From an uncultured Ruminococcus sp. (GTDB lineage Bacteria; Bacillota; Clostridia; Oscillospirales; CAG-272), in assembly GCA_902797125.1 (NCBI GenBank), contig CADBRS010000212.1:1-6411 (forward strand): a DNA stretch of 6,411 bases, read 5' to 3'. This document shows, in pieces, positions 1-6,411 of the stretch. Position 1 is the first letter of the stretch, and each line of letters starts with the position of its first letter. The notes under the pieces are model-generated. The model ran no database searches, was not told where the DNA came from, and saw only the letters and a list, made by a program, of their open reading frames with translations. Position numbers and translations under genes: made by a program.

Positions 1-924
1 GCAGATCGTGGCCGCAACGTTGGATGTGGCAGGCACATCCGGATCCCAGACGACCATGCCCAGTTCGATGATCTTTTCGCCGAACAGATTCCAGAAATCC
101 TTGAAGTTGCCGATACCGACCTCACGGGTGTTCGAGAGTAGTTTGCCGTCTTCCTGAAGATAAAGTTTCCAGAAAGAATCCTGGCTGTCATTCATGATGT
201 AAAGATAGGAATGATTGACCTCGATATTTTCGGGCCGGTTCCAGATACCCTGGAAGGACGCCACGAGACGCGCAACTTCATTTTCAGGAAAATCCGCAAA
301 CTTCTTGGTGATGATGTACAGATCCAAAGGGAGCTCATATGTGCCGATGTAGGAGACCGGGAAAGCGATCGAATCGACAGCGGGAGATGAAGAAGTTGCC
401 GTGTCATATTTCAGAAGATCGTTCAGAACGAAATCGATTGCGGCGAGGGCCCCGTAGGTATCAATGCCCTGGATCACGTATTTGTTTCCGATGATGCCTA
501 TGAAAAACTGGCCTTCCTGAAGTTTTTCCGCTGCTTCGGTAGATTCGGGCCGGTTGGTCTCGCCGATCAAAATCTCCAGATTGGCGGAGGTGTCCTCATC
601 TTTTTTGTCCTTCCAGTCGGTCTTCATGGCGATATTCGTTCCGAGGGCACTGTTGATGGCCTTGGTCAAAGCAACGCCTTTGACGATGATTTCACTGTTG
701 GATAACAAATAGTCCGAGCGGATGATCCGGTAACCCTCCAGATCTTCTTTGGTGATATTTTTGGTTTCATAGACCGGTTGGGTGTTCTCGGTTTCAGTCT
801 CACTGTCCTTGGCCTCGCTCGTGTCAGGCTCGGTCGTTTGGGATCCGCAGCCGGAAAGGATCGAGAAAGCCATGGCGAGAAGCAGCAGGAGAGACAGGAA
901 CCGGATCTTTTTGTTCAGATGCAT
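1..924 (-). CDS. GxGYxYP-type putative glycoside hydrolase lipoprotein, N-terminal part (runs off left edge)
   Basis: An open frame of 308 codons starts at the ATG at 924-922 and is still open at base 1, so the C-terminal part lies outside the window. Seen: a basic start (MHLNKKIR), a hydrophobic core and a lipobox LSGC with C26 as the predicted lipidated cysteine, then a Thr/Glu/Asp-rich linker to about residue 48. Residues 116-125 read LEILIGETNR, and residues 289-308 contain VVWDPDVPATSNVAATIC. Both stretches match the neighbouring 781-residue protein, and the first falls at identical residue numbers. Family knowledge: the region with LYIMNDSQDSFW resembles the N-terminal domain of GxGYxYP proteins, which are annotated as putative glycoside hydrolases. 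Inference: a surface-anchored carbohydrate-active protein of about 780 residues if it matches its paralogue. The GxGYxYP signature itself is not in view. It follows the upstream gene by 24 nt and is probably the third gene of the operon. Confidence 0.85.
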   Translation of the reverse strand, partial: MHLNKKIRFLSLLLLLAMAFSILSGCGSQTTEPDTSEAKDSETETENTQPVYETKNITKEDLEGYRIIRSDYLLSNSEIIVKGVALTKAINSALGTNIAMKTDWKDKKDEDTSANLEILIGETNRPESTEAAEKLQEGQFFIGIIGNKYVIQGIDTYGALAAIDFVLNDLLKYDTATSSSPAVDSIAFPVSYIGTYELPLDLYIITKKFADFPENEVARLVASFQGIWNRPENIEVNHSYLYIMNDSQDSFWKLYLQEDGKLLSNTREVGIGNFKDFWNLFGEKIIELGMVVWDPDVPATSNVAATIC

Positions 925-932
925 GAAAAGCG

Positions 933-940
933 TTTCCTTT
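933..940 (-). promoter_or_regulatory. Weak ribosome binding site of the third gene
   Basis: On the minus strand AAAGGAAA lies 8 nt before the ATG at 924, inside the 24-nt gap after the previous stop codon. It is a poorer match to the anti-Shine-Dalgarno than the GGAGG sites of the two upstream genes. Lower or coupled translation of this gene is therefore possible (inference). No other ATG is close by, so it supports the chosen start. Confidence 0.6.
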
Positions 941-948
941 CAAGTGGA

Positions 949-3294
949 TTATTTCGTGATTCTTTTAGCTTGCCCGGATTGTGCGGCAAGATCAAAGAAC
1001 TGATACGGGTCGACATAGACGTAGGTATAACCGTCATTCTGGTTCTCACCGTATGTGATGATGTCGTCGACCAATTTGGCGATGAACGAAGGAGAACGGC
1101 AGATCGTTCTGAACGCCGAGAAGTTGTCCGAACGGTTGGCCATCGTTCTGTAAATGTCATCGATGTTGTATCCATCGTAAACATCCATCTGGAGGCCTTT
1201 GCAGATATAGCCGTTGTAGCTGTAGAAAACGTTCTGATTGGTGAATGAACCCGCAGGATACATGACGGAATACATATCCAGCACTGTGGCTGTGATCGCG
1301 TTGCTGCCGTTCAGCAGGAATCCGCAGAGATCCATGCTGAATTTTTCTGCATAAGGCTCGTTGTAGTCGATCCATGCCTCAATGGCGCTATCACGTCCGT
1401 TGCGCAATTTGGTTTCGAACAGAGCAGAAGGATTGGCATATCCCGCACCTGAGTCACCGGTTACGATGTAGTCGTTCGGCGTCATTGTCTCGTAGATGTA
1501 TTCGAACACCATGGGAACGCGGTCGGAAAGGTTGGGGTTGAAGCCCCACATCAACGGAAGCGTGCCGCGGGTTTTATCCTCCCAGACGGTCGGGATGTGG
1601 TTTTTCAGCCATGCGGAACAGTCGTAGTCGCCGAGATAGATGGTGAAGTAGCGGGTCTTTTTGTTGAAACTCAAAGGTTCCGAATTGGACTCGTTGTTGT
1701 TCTCGTAATGGGTCTTCTTCAGTTCGTACTGTGTGTAGACGGAACCGTTGACCAGCCAGCAGGGGCTGGCTGCGTCGGCTTCCATGACGCAGTTGTATGT
1801 CGAGATGATTTCGGCGAATTTCCATTCCAACGCGACTTCTCCTGTCTTCCCCAGATTGTGGAAAACGGTATATTTCATCCACCACATCGGGAACCCGATG
1901 CACTGAACCATCTGGCCTTCTGCATTTTCGTAGAGTATCTGAAGGATCTGGCAGGCCGTATTGTAATCCGTTCCCATGGGCTGAGTCAAATCGTCGCAAG
2001 GAAGTTCATCTTTGACGACGGACAGATCCCAGAAGAAGCACTTCTTCATGATGAGGTAGTCGTGGTTGAATATCTGGTTGATCTGAGGATCCGGATTTCC
2101 GTATGTCTGGTAGATCTTGTTGTCCGGCAGACAGGAGGCACCGTCCAGAACATAAGCCGTCATGTATGGATTGGTCTTGTCGATGTAGCGGTCCAGCGCC
2201 CACAGATAAGCGTCGCACTTGGATGAACCGGAAGAAACAAGGTCCGTGTCTGCGATGGCTCCGCCTTTGACCGCATCTTCGAACATGTCGACCAGGGACT
2301 GCTTGACTTCAAGTCCTTCCTTGAGCAAAAACTGATGCAGTGAAGAAGCGCTCGAGTCGTTTTTGACGGGGATATAGCCGTCCACACCGCAGATCGTCGC
2401 CGCGACGTTGGCCGTTGCCGGAACGCCCGGATCCCAGAGGACCAGTCCCTGCTGGAGCGCATAGGGCTTCGCAAACTCCCAGAAAGCGTCCCAGGACGTG
2501 ATCTCGGTCGTATCGCACAGGTAGAGCATGTGGTCTTCCTGCATCATGTAGTTGAGCCAGAACGTGTCTGATGATTCGTTCATGATGTAGACGAAGAAGC
2601 CGAGATCCTTGGACTGCGCGTTGAGCAGACCCTGTAGCGAGACAATGAAACGGGCCGTATCATTGACGTCGAAACCGGATTTGTAAATGACATCGTGGGC
2701 GATCTTCAGGACCGAGCGGCCCGGGTCAAACGTCTGAACGTCCTTGAAACCTTCTTCCATCTTCAGGATCCCGTCTTCCGTGAGATAAGTTGATTCAAAA
2801 TAATTCAAAGCGGCCATGGTCGATGTCTCGGTTTTGCCCGTGATGACCAAACGGTTGTGCTTGAACATGATGACGTACGTGCCGGATTCCAGAGAGGCGA
2901 TCGCGTCGATGCTTTCCTGACGGTTGGTTTCACCGATCAAAATCTCCAGCGTGTCTGCCGGGACAGGTTCGCCGCGATTGACCCAGTCGGTCGAGATCCC
3001 AAGCTCGACACCGGCTTTAGTCTTTACGGCTTTTTTGAAAGCGACGATGCGGTTCGTCAAGGTGCTCGAACACGTGTCGCTTCTCATCAGGGTGAAATCG
3101 GATTGGTTATCCTGCCAGATGGTGACTTTGTTGTCTCCGGCAGCGGTTTCGGATTCGTCTCCGGACTGAGCGGTCTCGGAATCTTTTTCTGTTTGGGTCT
3201 CATCGCTTGCAGCGTTTCCGCAGCCGGCAACTACGCCGACCAGCGTAAACAGGACTAGCAGGAGAGATAGCATTTGGATGAGCAGTTTGCGCAT
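949..3294 (-). CDS. GxGYxYP family putative glycoside hydrolase, lipoprotein
   Basis: A complete 781-residue protein. Seen: a signal peptide MRKLLIQMLSLLLVLF with lipobox VAGC (C25), then a Ser/Glu/Asp-rich linker to about residue 55. An alpha/beta N-terminal segment carries LEILIGETNR at 116-125. A GxGYxYP_N-like region at about 195-300 includes the strand-helix motif ARFIVSLQGLLN (214-225) and LVLWDPGVPATANVAATIC (284-302). The C-terminal domain at about 400-770 contains YLGDYDCSAW (553-562), LPLMWGFNPNLSDRVP (579-594) and GDSGAGYANP (613-622), and ends with a VDPYQFFDL stretch. Family knowledge: this order matches the GxGYxYP_N plus GxGYxYP_C architecture, proposed from sequence to be a glycoside hydrolase; I know of no firmly assigned activity. 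Odd points: the second Tyr of the signature is Asn621, and the usual acidic Asp-Gly-Asp-Asn-like strand reads GDYDCS. The start is fixed by a GGAGGT site. It probably acts on a glycan at the cell surface and is paralogous to the next gene. Confidence 0.85.
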   Translation of the reverse strand: MRKLLIQMLSLLLVLFTLVGVVAGCGNAASDETQTEKDSETAQSGDESETAAGDNKVTIWQDNQSDFTLMRSDTCSSTLTNRIVAFKKAVKTKAGVELGISTDWVNRGEPVPADTLEILIGETNRQESIDAIASLESGTYVIMFKHNRLVITGKTETSTMAALNYFESTYLTEDGILKMEEGFKDVQTFDPGRSVLKIAHDVIYKSGFDVNDTARFIVSLQGLLNAQSKDLGFFVYIMNESSDTFWLNYMMQEDHMLYLCDTTEITSWDAFWEFAKPYALQQGLVLWDPGVPATANVAATICGVDGYIPVKNDSSASSLHQFLLKEGLEVKQSLVDMFEDAVKGGAIADTDLVSSGSSKCDAYLWALDRYIDKTNPYMTAYVLDGASCLPDNKIYQTYGNPDPQINQIFNHDYLIMKKCFFWDLSVVKDELPCDDLTQPMGTDYNTACQILQILYENAEGQMVQCIGFPMWWMKYTVFHNLGKTGEVALEWKFAEIISTYNCVMEADAASPCWLVNGSVYTQYELKKTHYENNNESNSEPLSFNKKTRYFTIYLGDYDCSAWLKNHIPTVWEDKTRGTLPLMWGFNPNLSDRVPMVFEYIYETMTPNDYIVTGDSGAGYANPSALFETKLRNGRDSAIEAWIDYNEPYAEKFSMDLCGFLLNGSNAITATVLDMYSVMYPAGSFTNQNVFYSYNGYICKGLQMDVYDGYNIDDIYRTMANRSDNFSAFRTICRSPSFIAKLVDDIITYGENQNDGYTYVYVDPYQFFDLAAQSGQAKRITK

Positions 3295-3298
3295 GCTG

Positions 3299-3304
3299 AC
3301 CTCC
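3299..3304 (-). promoter_or_regulatory. Ribosome binding site of the GxGYxYP gene
   Basis: The minus strand reads GGAGGT four bases before the ATG at 3294. It sits in the 39-nt gap after the TAATAA double stop of the upstream gene, where there is no promoter-like sequence and no terminator hairpin. The site supports M1 over the internal M8 as the start and supports co-transcription with the upstream gene. Confidence 0.8.
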
Positions 3305-3333
3305 GATTGAGTGATATGGTTTCGGGTTGGTTA

Positions 3334-6261
3334 TTACTCGTTGACGAGTTGATAGAATGCGATTTTGGATACAGCGCCGCCCCAGGATCCTGTCGGAGAC
3401 GTGTTGGACAGTCTGAGATACAAGGTGTCACTTACATCGTAAGCAGCGGCCGAGATGTTGACGAGCGTAGAGTTTGTTCCGGATGCCCGGGCATCTGAGA
3501 GTTGTGAATAGTCTGCCACGGTCTGCCAGTTCTCGCCGTCCGGAGAGATCTGCAAAACGTAGTTGGAAGACAGGGAAACCTCGACCTGAAGTCCGTCATA
3601 GTCCGAAACGTCGAAACGCCAGATGATATAGGCATCCTTGTCGCAATAGCGGTTCGAAGCAGTGGCTTGAGACGTGTTTTCCACGATGAAAGGCTTATCG
3701 GTGCCGTTTTGATTGACCGAATATTCCGCGGCTTTGGCATAGACCTTGTTCGAGATCAGGTGGGCACTGTCGCCCCAAGTCACCGTGACGGTGGCCGGAT
3801 TCGTCGGGATCGTATAAACATTGACGAGCAGCGAGTTCGTCGCGGCGTCCCAGCGGGTCGCTGCGCTCTGCACGTTTCCGTTCCCGTAGTCTGTCGTGAC
3901 TTCAACGGGATAGAGACCTTCCGGAGCCGCAAAGCGGATCGGGATCAGCGCATTATCTGCGGCTCTGACCGTGATCGATGAGGAATGATCGGTCAACTCG
4001 ACGTCTTTGGCTTCGTTAATACCGCCGGCATAGCACAGAACAGGCTTATCGTCCGGTTCTTCGATTTTGTAAAGCAGGGCGGATTCGCCTTGCTTGATGA
4101 CGGGATTGACCAGGATCTCGAGGTCATTTGAGAAAATGTTGACATAGCGACCGGAGAGACGGTATGAACCGTTGATCGGATAGACGGCGACGTAGTCTCC
4201 GCGCTCGGCGACGAACGCGTTCGCTGTTTCATATGTGTATTCCGTGCTCGTCAGGGAGAGATCCACGAGAGTTCTCAGCAGTTCGGCACCTTCGCGGCTG
4301 TCGCTGAAATCAGTCGTGGACATGCCGCAGATGTACACATTGCCCAAACCGGCTGTTGCATGTGCGGCTACGACATCTCCGTTCGAAGTGGTCAGAACGG
4401 GTTCGAATCCGGTGCCGGACAGTTTGTAGGTGAATGCATCCTGACCGACGGTGATCTTGCTGAAATCTGCGGAAGCGGAAAGACCCGTGTAGACCCAGGA
4501 AAGTGTCCCGGAGTTATTCAAAGTCTCCAGGGTGATATTTTCAAGACCTAGATGCGAAAGTAGATTCCCATTCGGAGAGCCGCCTTTTCCGTTCTGATTC
4601 CAGAACGCATCCGAGACGTTGACATAGGCGTCCGGGCCACCCAGAAGCAGTAGCGTGCCGCCTTTCTTGACCCAGTCTGCGATCCCCTCGTTGACGTTTT
4701 CATAGAGTGGTTTCTGATTGTCATAGGAAACGATCAGGACGCTGACGCCTTCCAGATCTTTGGCGGACGTGATCAGTTCCATGGCGCGGGTCCGGAGCGG
4801 GATCCCGTCATAGAGCAGAGGCGCCGCGACGCCCCAGAAACCGTTGTAGGCATTTTCCGCCCAGGTGGATTTTTTGTTGTTCTGCCAGGACAGGGTGTCC
4901 GAGAGCAGGTAGGTGATGCCCGGCGTGCCGGCCGTCAGTTTGAAAGAAGCACCGGAAATATCCAGAAGCGCGTTATGGATGGCCAGCTGTTCGGAGCGGT
5001 ATTCGGGAGACACGTTCATGAAGGAGCGGTTCGTCCAGATGAGTTCCCATCTGTTGATCTCCGGATACATCATGGATGCGACCAGCTGATGATGACAAAG
5101 GTTGCGCCAGTACTCTTCCTCGTGAGAAGAAGCGGTGTCGGACATGGGGTCGCAGAGCGCGTAGAGGTCTGCCCCGTAATAGTCCGCCGCATCGATATAG
5201 GTGCCGTAGTCCAAAAGCCCGTTGATGAACGGATCCTGAACGGATTTGCCCTGGTAGCGGAAATAATTTTCCATGGTATTGCTCCAGGTCTGTCCGGTCA
5301 CGGTCTTAACGATGCCGGTACCCATCATATGCACGTAGCCGTCCGTCACGTCGAGGAGGGTGTAGGCCAGCGTGCTGTGAGGTGCGATATAGAAGTTGTC
5401 GAAATCGGGATTCTTGCCTGTCAGGAAGGACATGTACATCCGGATGGCATTGGTGTGCGTCCAGACGTTCAGCCGCTCCGCCATGAAGGTTGCATCGACG
5501 TTATCGTTCGGGTCTTCAAATTCGGTCTGGTATTTCAGTTCCCAGAGGTCCTTGTAGACCGGAGCATATAACCCGCCGCGGAACATTTCAGGTTCGACAA
5601 ATCCGATGAACCAGGTCGCCGATTTGACGTCGAAAACCAGTCTGGTCCGGTTGAAACTCTCGACCACTTTTTTGTTTAGAACCAGCGAGTTCCAGAAACC
5701 ACTTGTATTGCCTTTCTCGTCCTGCTGATGATAGTCCTTTTTGGATGCAAAAGAAGAGTTCTTGTTGAAAGAACCGCTGTGTCCGATGAGTTCGTAGCCT
5801 GCGGCCTTGTAGTTTTCCGCATAGACCGAATCGACGACGTACGCGTCTGTGTTGATGTGCATGGCGGGGGAGTAGGGACGGTCAACGGACGCAAAGGTGC
5901 GGGGTCCGTCAATCTCAATCGCATCCCGAGTCTGATAGTACACATGATTCGTTCCGTCATAGGTGTATTCGGTCAGGCCGGTCAGGGTCCTTTCTCCGGG
6001 TGCGAAATTGTCTTCCCGTTTTCCGAACACTTCGAGGAGTGCCTCATATTCTCCTTCGGGATAGGCATATGGGTTCTGATCCATTTTCGTCTCCGTTTCT
6101 GTCTCGGTGTTCTGAGACGGATCTTCGCTCTCGGAAGTGTCATCCGTCGTCTCGGACGGTGTGCCGGTCGTTCCGCAGGCACAGATCCAGATGGACAGGG
6201 CACAGAGCAAAGCCACGAAAGAGAGGAATCGTGTTTTCTTTGATTGGTTGCTTTTGCACAT
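3334..6261 (-). CDS. Large multidomain lipoprotein, possible glycosidase with amidotransferase-like and discoidin-like domains
   Basis: A complete 975-residue protein, not recognised as a named family. Seen: a basic start, a hydrophobic segment and a lipobox-like ICAC with C29 as the likely lipid anchor, then a Thr/Ser/Glu linker to about residue 62. Residues 100-440 alternate strand-like and helix-like stretches rich in aromatic residues, including WFIGFVEPEMFRGG (217-230) and YPEINRWELIWTNRSF (399-414). These suggest a (beta/alpha) barrel, with E223, E225, E401 and E406 as candidate acids. Residues about 505-670 look like a class I glutamine-amidotransferase-like fold (VSVLIVSYDNQKPLY, then DWVKKGGTLLLLGG, ending GLGNVYICGM). 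This resembles the non-catalytic domain that follows the barrel in GH42 beta-galactosidases, and no nucleophilic Cys is seen at the expected turn. Residues 675-830 are beta-rich. Residues 836-972 resemble an F5/8-type discoidin-like module (LQISPDGENWQTV, then TLYLRLSN). Inferred role: surface glycan binding or hydrolysis. It is the first gene after the promoter and ends in a TAATAA double stop. Confidence 0.8.
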   Translation of the reverse strand: MCKSNQSKKTRFLSFVALLCALSIWICACGTTGTPSETTDDTSESEDPSQNTETETETKMDQNPYAYPEGEYEALLEVFGKREDNFAPGERTLTGLTEYTYDGTNHVYYQTRDAIEIDGPRTFASVDRPYSPAMHINTDAYVVDSVYAENYKAAGYELIGHSGSFNKNSSFASKKDYHQQDEKGNTSGFWNSLVLNKKVVESFNRTRLVFDVKSATWFIGFVEPEMFRGGLYAPVYKDLWELKYQTEFEDPNDNVDATFMAERLNVWTHTNAIRMYMSFLTGKNPDFDNFYIAPHSTLAYTLLDVTDGYVHMMGTGIVKTVTGQTWSNTMENYFRYQGKSVQDPFINGLLDYGTYIDAADYYGADLYALCDPMSDTASSHEEEYWRNLCHHQLVASMMYPEINRWELIWTNRSFMNVSPEYRSEQLAIHNALLDISGASFKLTAGTPGITYLLSDTLSWQNNKKSTWAENAYNGFWGVAAPLLYDGIPLRTRAMELITSAKDLEGVSVLIVSYDNQKPLYENVNEGIADWVKKGGTLLLLGGPDAYVNVSDAFWNQNGKGGSPNGNLLSHLGLENITLETLNNSGTLSWVYTGLSASADFSKITVGQDAFTYKLSGTGFEPVLTTSNGDVVAAHATAGLGNVYICGMSTTDFSDSREGAELLRTLVDLSLTSTEYTYETANAFVAERGDYVAVYPINGSYRLSGRYVNIFSNDLEILVNPVIKQGESALLYKIEEPDDKPVLCYAGGINEAKDVELTDHSSSITVRAADNALIPIRFAAPEGLYPVEVTTDYGNGNVQSAATRWDAATNSLLVNVYTIPTNPATVTVTWGDSAHLISNKVYAKAAEYSVNQNGTDKPFIVENTSQATASNRYCDKDAYIIWRFDVSDYDGLQVEVSLSSNYVLQISPDGENWQTVADYSQLSDARASGTNSTLVNISAAAYDVSDTLYLRLSNTSPTGSWGGAVSKIAFYQLVNE

Positions 6262-6264
6262 ATA

Positions 6265-6270
6265 TCCTCC
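6265..6270 (-). promoter_or_regulatory. Ribosome binding site of the first operon gene
   Basis: The minus strand reads GGAGGA three bases before the ATG at 6261, a strong complement to the 16S 3' end at slightly short spacing. It fixes the start of the 975-residue protein and lies three bases downstream of the leader hairpin. Confidence 0.8.
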
Positions 6271-6273
6271 AGG

Positions 6274-6291
6274 CGACCGCCGGAGCGGCCG
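6274..6291 (-). promoter_or_regulatory. Leader hairpin with UNCG tetraloop
   Basis: The minus-strand RNA can form a 7-bp stem (CGGCCGC with GCGGUCG, one G-U pair) closed by a C-G pair around the loop UCCG. UNCG loops closed by C-G are unusually stable. The hairpin occupies most of the roughly 40-nt leader and ends three bases before the ribosome binding site. A role in protecting the 5' end or tuning ribosome access is inference. It has no U-run, so it is not a terminator, and it is too small for a known riboswitch. Confidence 0.55.
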
Positions 6292-6303
6292 TAATTTGCT
6301 AGA

Positions 6304-6318
6304 TGAGATTATATCTCA
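6304..6318 (-). repeat. Inverted repeat overlapping the -10 box, possible operator
   Basis: The minus strand reads TGAGATATAATCTCA: perfect 6-bp arms TGAGAT and ATCTCA around a 3-nt centre, with TATAAT inside. A palindrome at this position could be bound by a dimeric repressor. It could also be chance, because part of it is fixed by the promoter consensus. No regulator gene is in the window. Confidence 0.4.
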
Positions 6319-6336
6319 AAAAAGTTATAGTGTCAA
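6308..6336 (-). promoter_or_regulatory. Consensus sigma-70/sigma-A promoter of the operon
   Basis: The minus strand carries TTGACA (6336-6331), a 17-nt spacer containing six consecutive Ts, and TATAAT (6313-6308). Both hexamers and the spacing are perfect consensus. Transcription would start near 6301, giving a leader of about 40 nt before the ATG at 6261. It lies between the terminator of the preceding gene and the first lipoprotein gene, which is where an operon promoter is expected. Such a strong core promoter implies high expression unless it is repressed. Confidence 0.9.
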
Positions 6337-6370
6337 GGTTATTTGCGCGTGCGGGCGGGGGACGGACGAC

Positions 6371-6407
6371 AAAAATGCAAACAAGGCAGAGCCGGAGCTC
6401 TGCCTTG
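6371..6407 (-). terminator. Intrinsic terminator of a gene beyond the right edge
   Basis: A perfect 11-bp inverted repeat (CAAGGCAGAGC, then GCTCTGCCTTG) surrounds a 4-base loop that reads UCCG on the minus strand, a UNCG tetraloop closed by C-G. It is followed on the minus strand by TTTGCATTTTT, so the hairpin plus T-rich tract has the minus-strand orientation. It should end a minus-strand transcript entering from the right and insulate the promoter at 6336. No coding sequence is seen between 6262 and 6411. Confidence 0.85.
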
Positions 6408-6411
6408 AGGA

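Noticed and set aside
778..1248. Plus-strand open frames spanning the gap between the two GxGYxYP genes
   Set aside because: They run through the stop codon of one coding gene and the signal peptide of the next. The translations show no recognisable domain.
1597..2226. A 209-codon open frame on the plus strand
   Set aside because: It lies wholly antisense to the well-supported GxGYxYP gene. Its translation is Val/Gly/Asp-rich with no domain, and I see no convincing ribosome binding site.
4975..5571. A 198-codon open frame on the plus strand
   Set aside because: It is antisense to the 975-residue lipoprotein and its His/Val/Gly-rich translation looks like a shadow of that gene's codon bias.
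6097..6140. Short repeated Thr-Glu codons in the linker of the large lipoprotein, considered as a variable tandem repeat
   Set aside because: Only a few imperfect units are present. Similar acidic Ser/Thr linkers follow the lipobox in all three proteins, so this is ordinary low-complexity spacer.
5728..6243. A 171-codon open frame on the plus strand over the signal-peptide end of the large lipoprotein
   Set aside because: The minus-strand frame has a lipobox, ribosome binding site and consensus promoter. The plus-strand frame has none of these and mirrors the same bases.
6274..6291. Leader hairpin considered as an attenuator or riboswitch
   Set aside because: It has no U-run, no alternative pairing partner that I can see, and a leader too short for a known aptamer.

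Overview
The window is almost filled by three genes, all read on the minus strand (right to left). They look like one transcription unit of secreted lipoproteins. Codon choice, strong GGAGG-type ribosome binding sites, a consensus housekeeping promoter and lipoprotein signal peptides followed by Ser/Thr/Glu/Asp-rich linkers suggest a Gram-positive, Clostridia-like bacterium (Bacillota), such as a gut or rumen commensal. No rRNA, tRNA or taxon marker is present, so this placement is an inference.

Layout in transcription order: (1) 6371-6407 is an intrinsic terminator that ends a minus-strand gene lying beyond the right edge. (2) 6308-6336 is a perfect TTGACA / 17 nt / TATAAT promoter, with a 15-nt palindrome over its -10 box. 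A leader of about 40 nt follows, carrying a small UNCG-loop hairpin just upstream of the ribosome binding site. (3) 6261-3334 encodes a 975-residue multidomain lipoprotein. It has a large N-terminal half that is possibly a glycosidase barrel, a class I glutamine-amidotransferase-like domain, a beta-sandwich region and a C-terminal discoidin-like carbohydrate-binding domain. (4) After a 39-nt gap, 3294-949 encodes a 781-residue lipoprotein of the GxGYxYP putative glycoside hydrolase family. (5) After a 24-nt gap, 924-1 (running off the left edge) encodes the first 308 residues of a second GxGYxYP-type lipoprotein, a clear paralogue of the previous gene.

The short gaps, the absence of internal terminators and the single strong promoter argue for co-transcription. 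All three products should be exported and anchored to the outer face of the membrane. The domain content suggests a surface module that binds or degrades a carbohydrate. The substrate is unknown and no enzymatic activity is proven by sequence. No transporter, regulator, phage, CRISPR or insertion element is visible. The most interesting points are the tandem divergent GxGYxYP paralogues, the altered signature motifs in the complete one, and their pairing with an unrecognised large lipoprotein.
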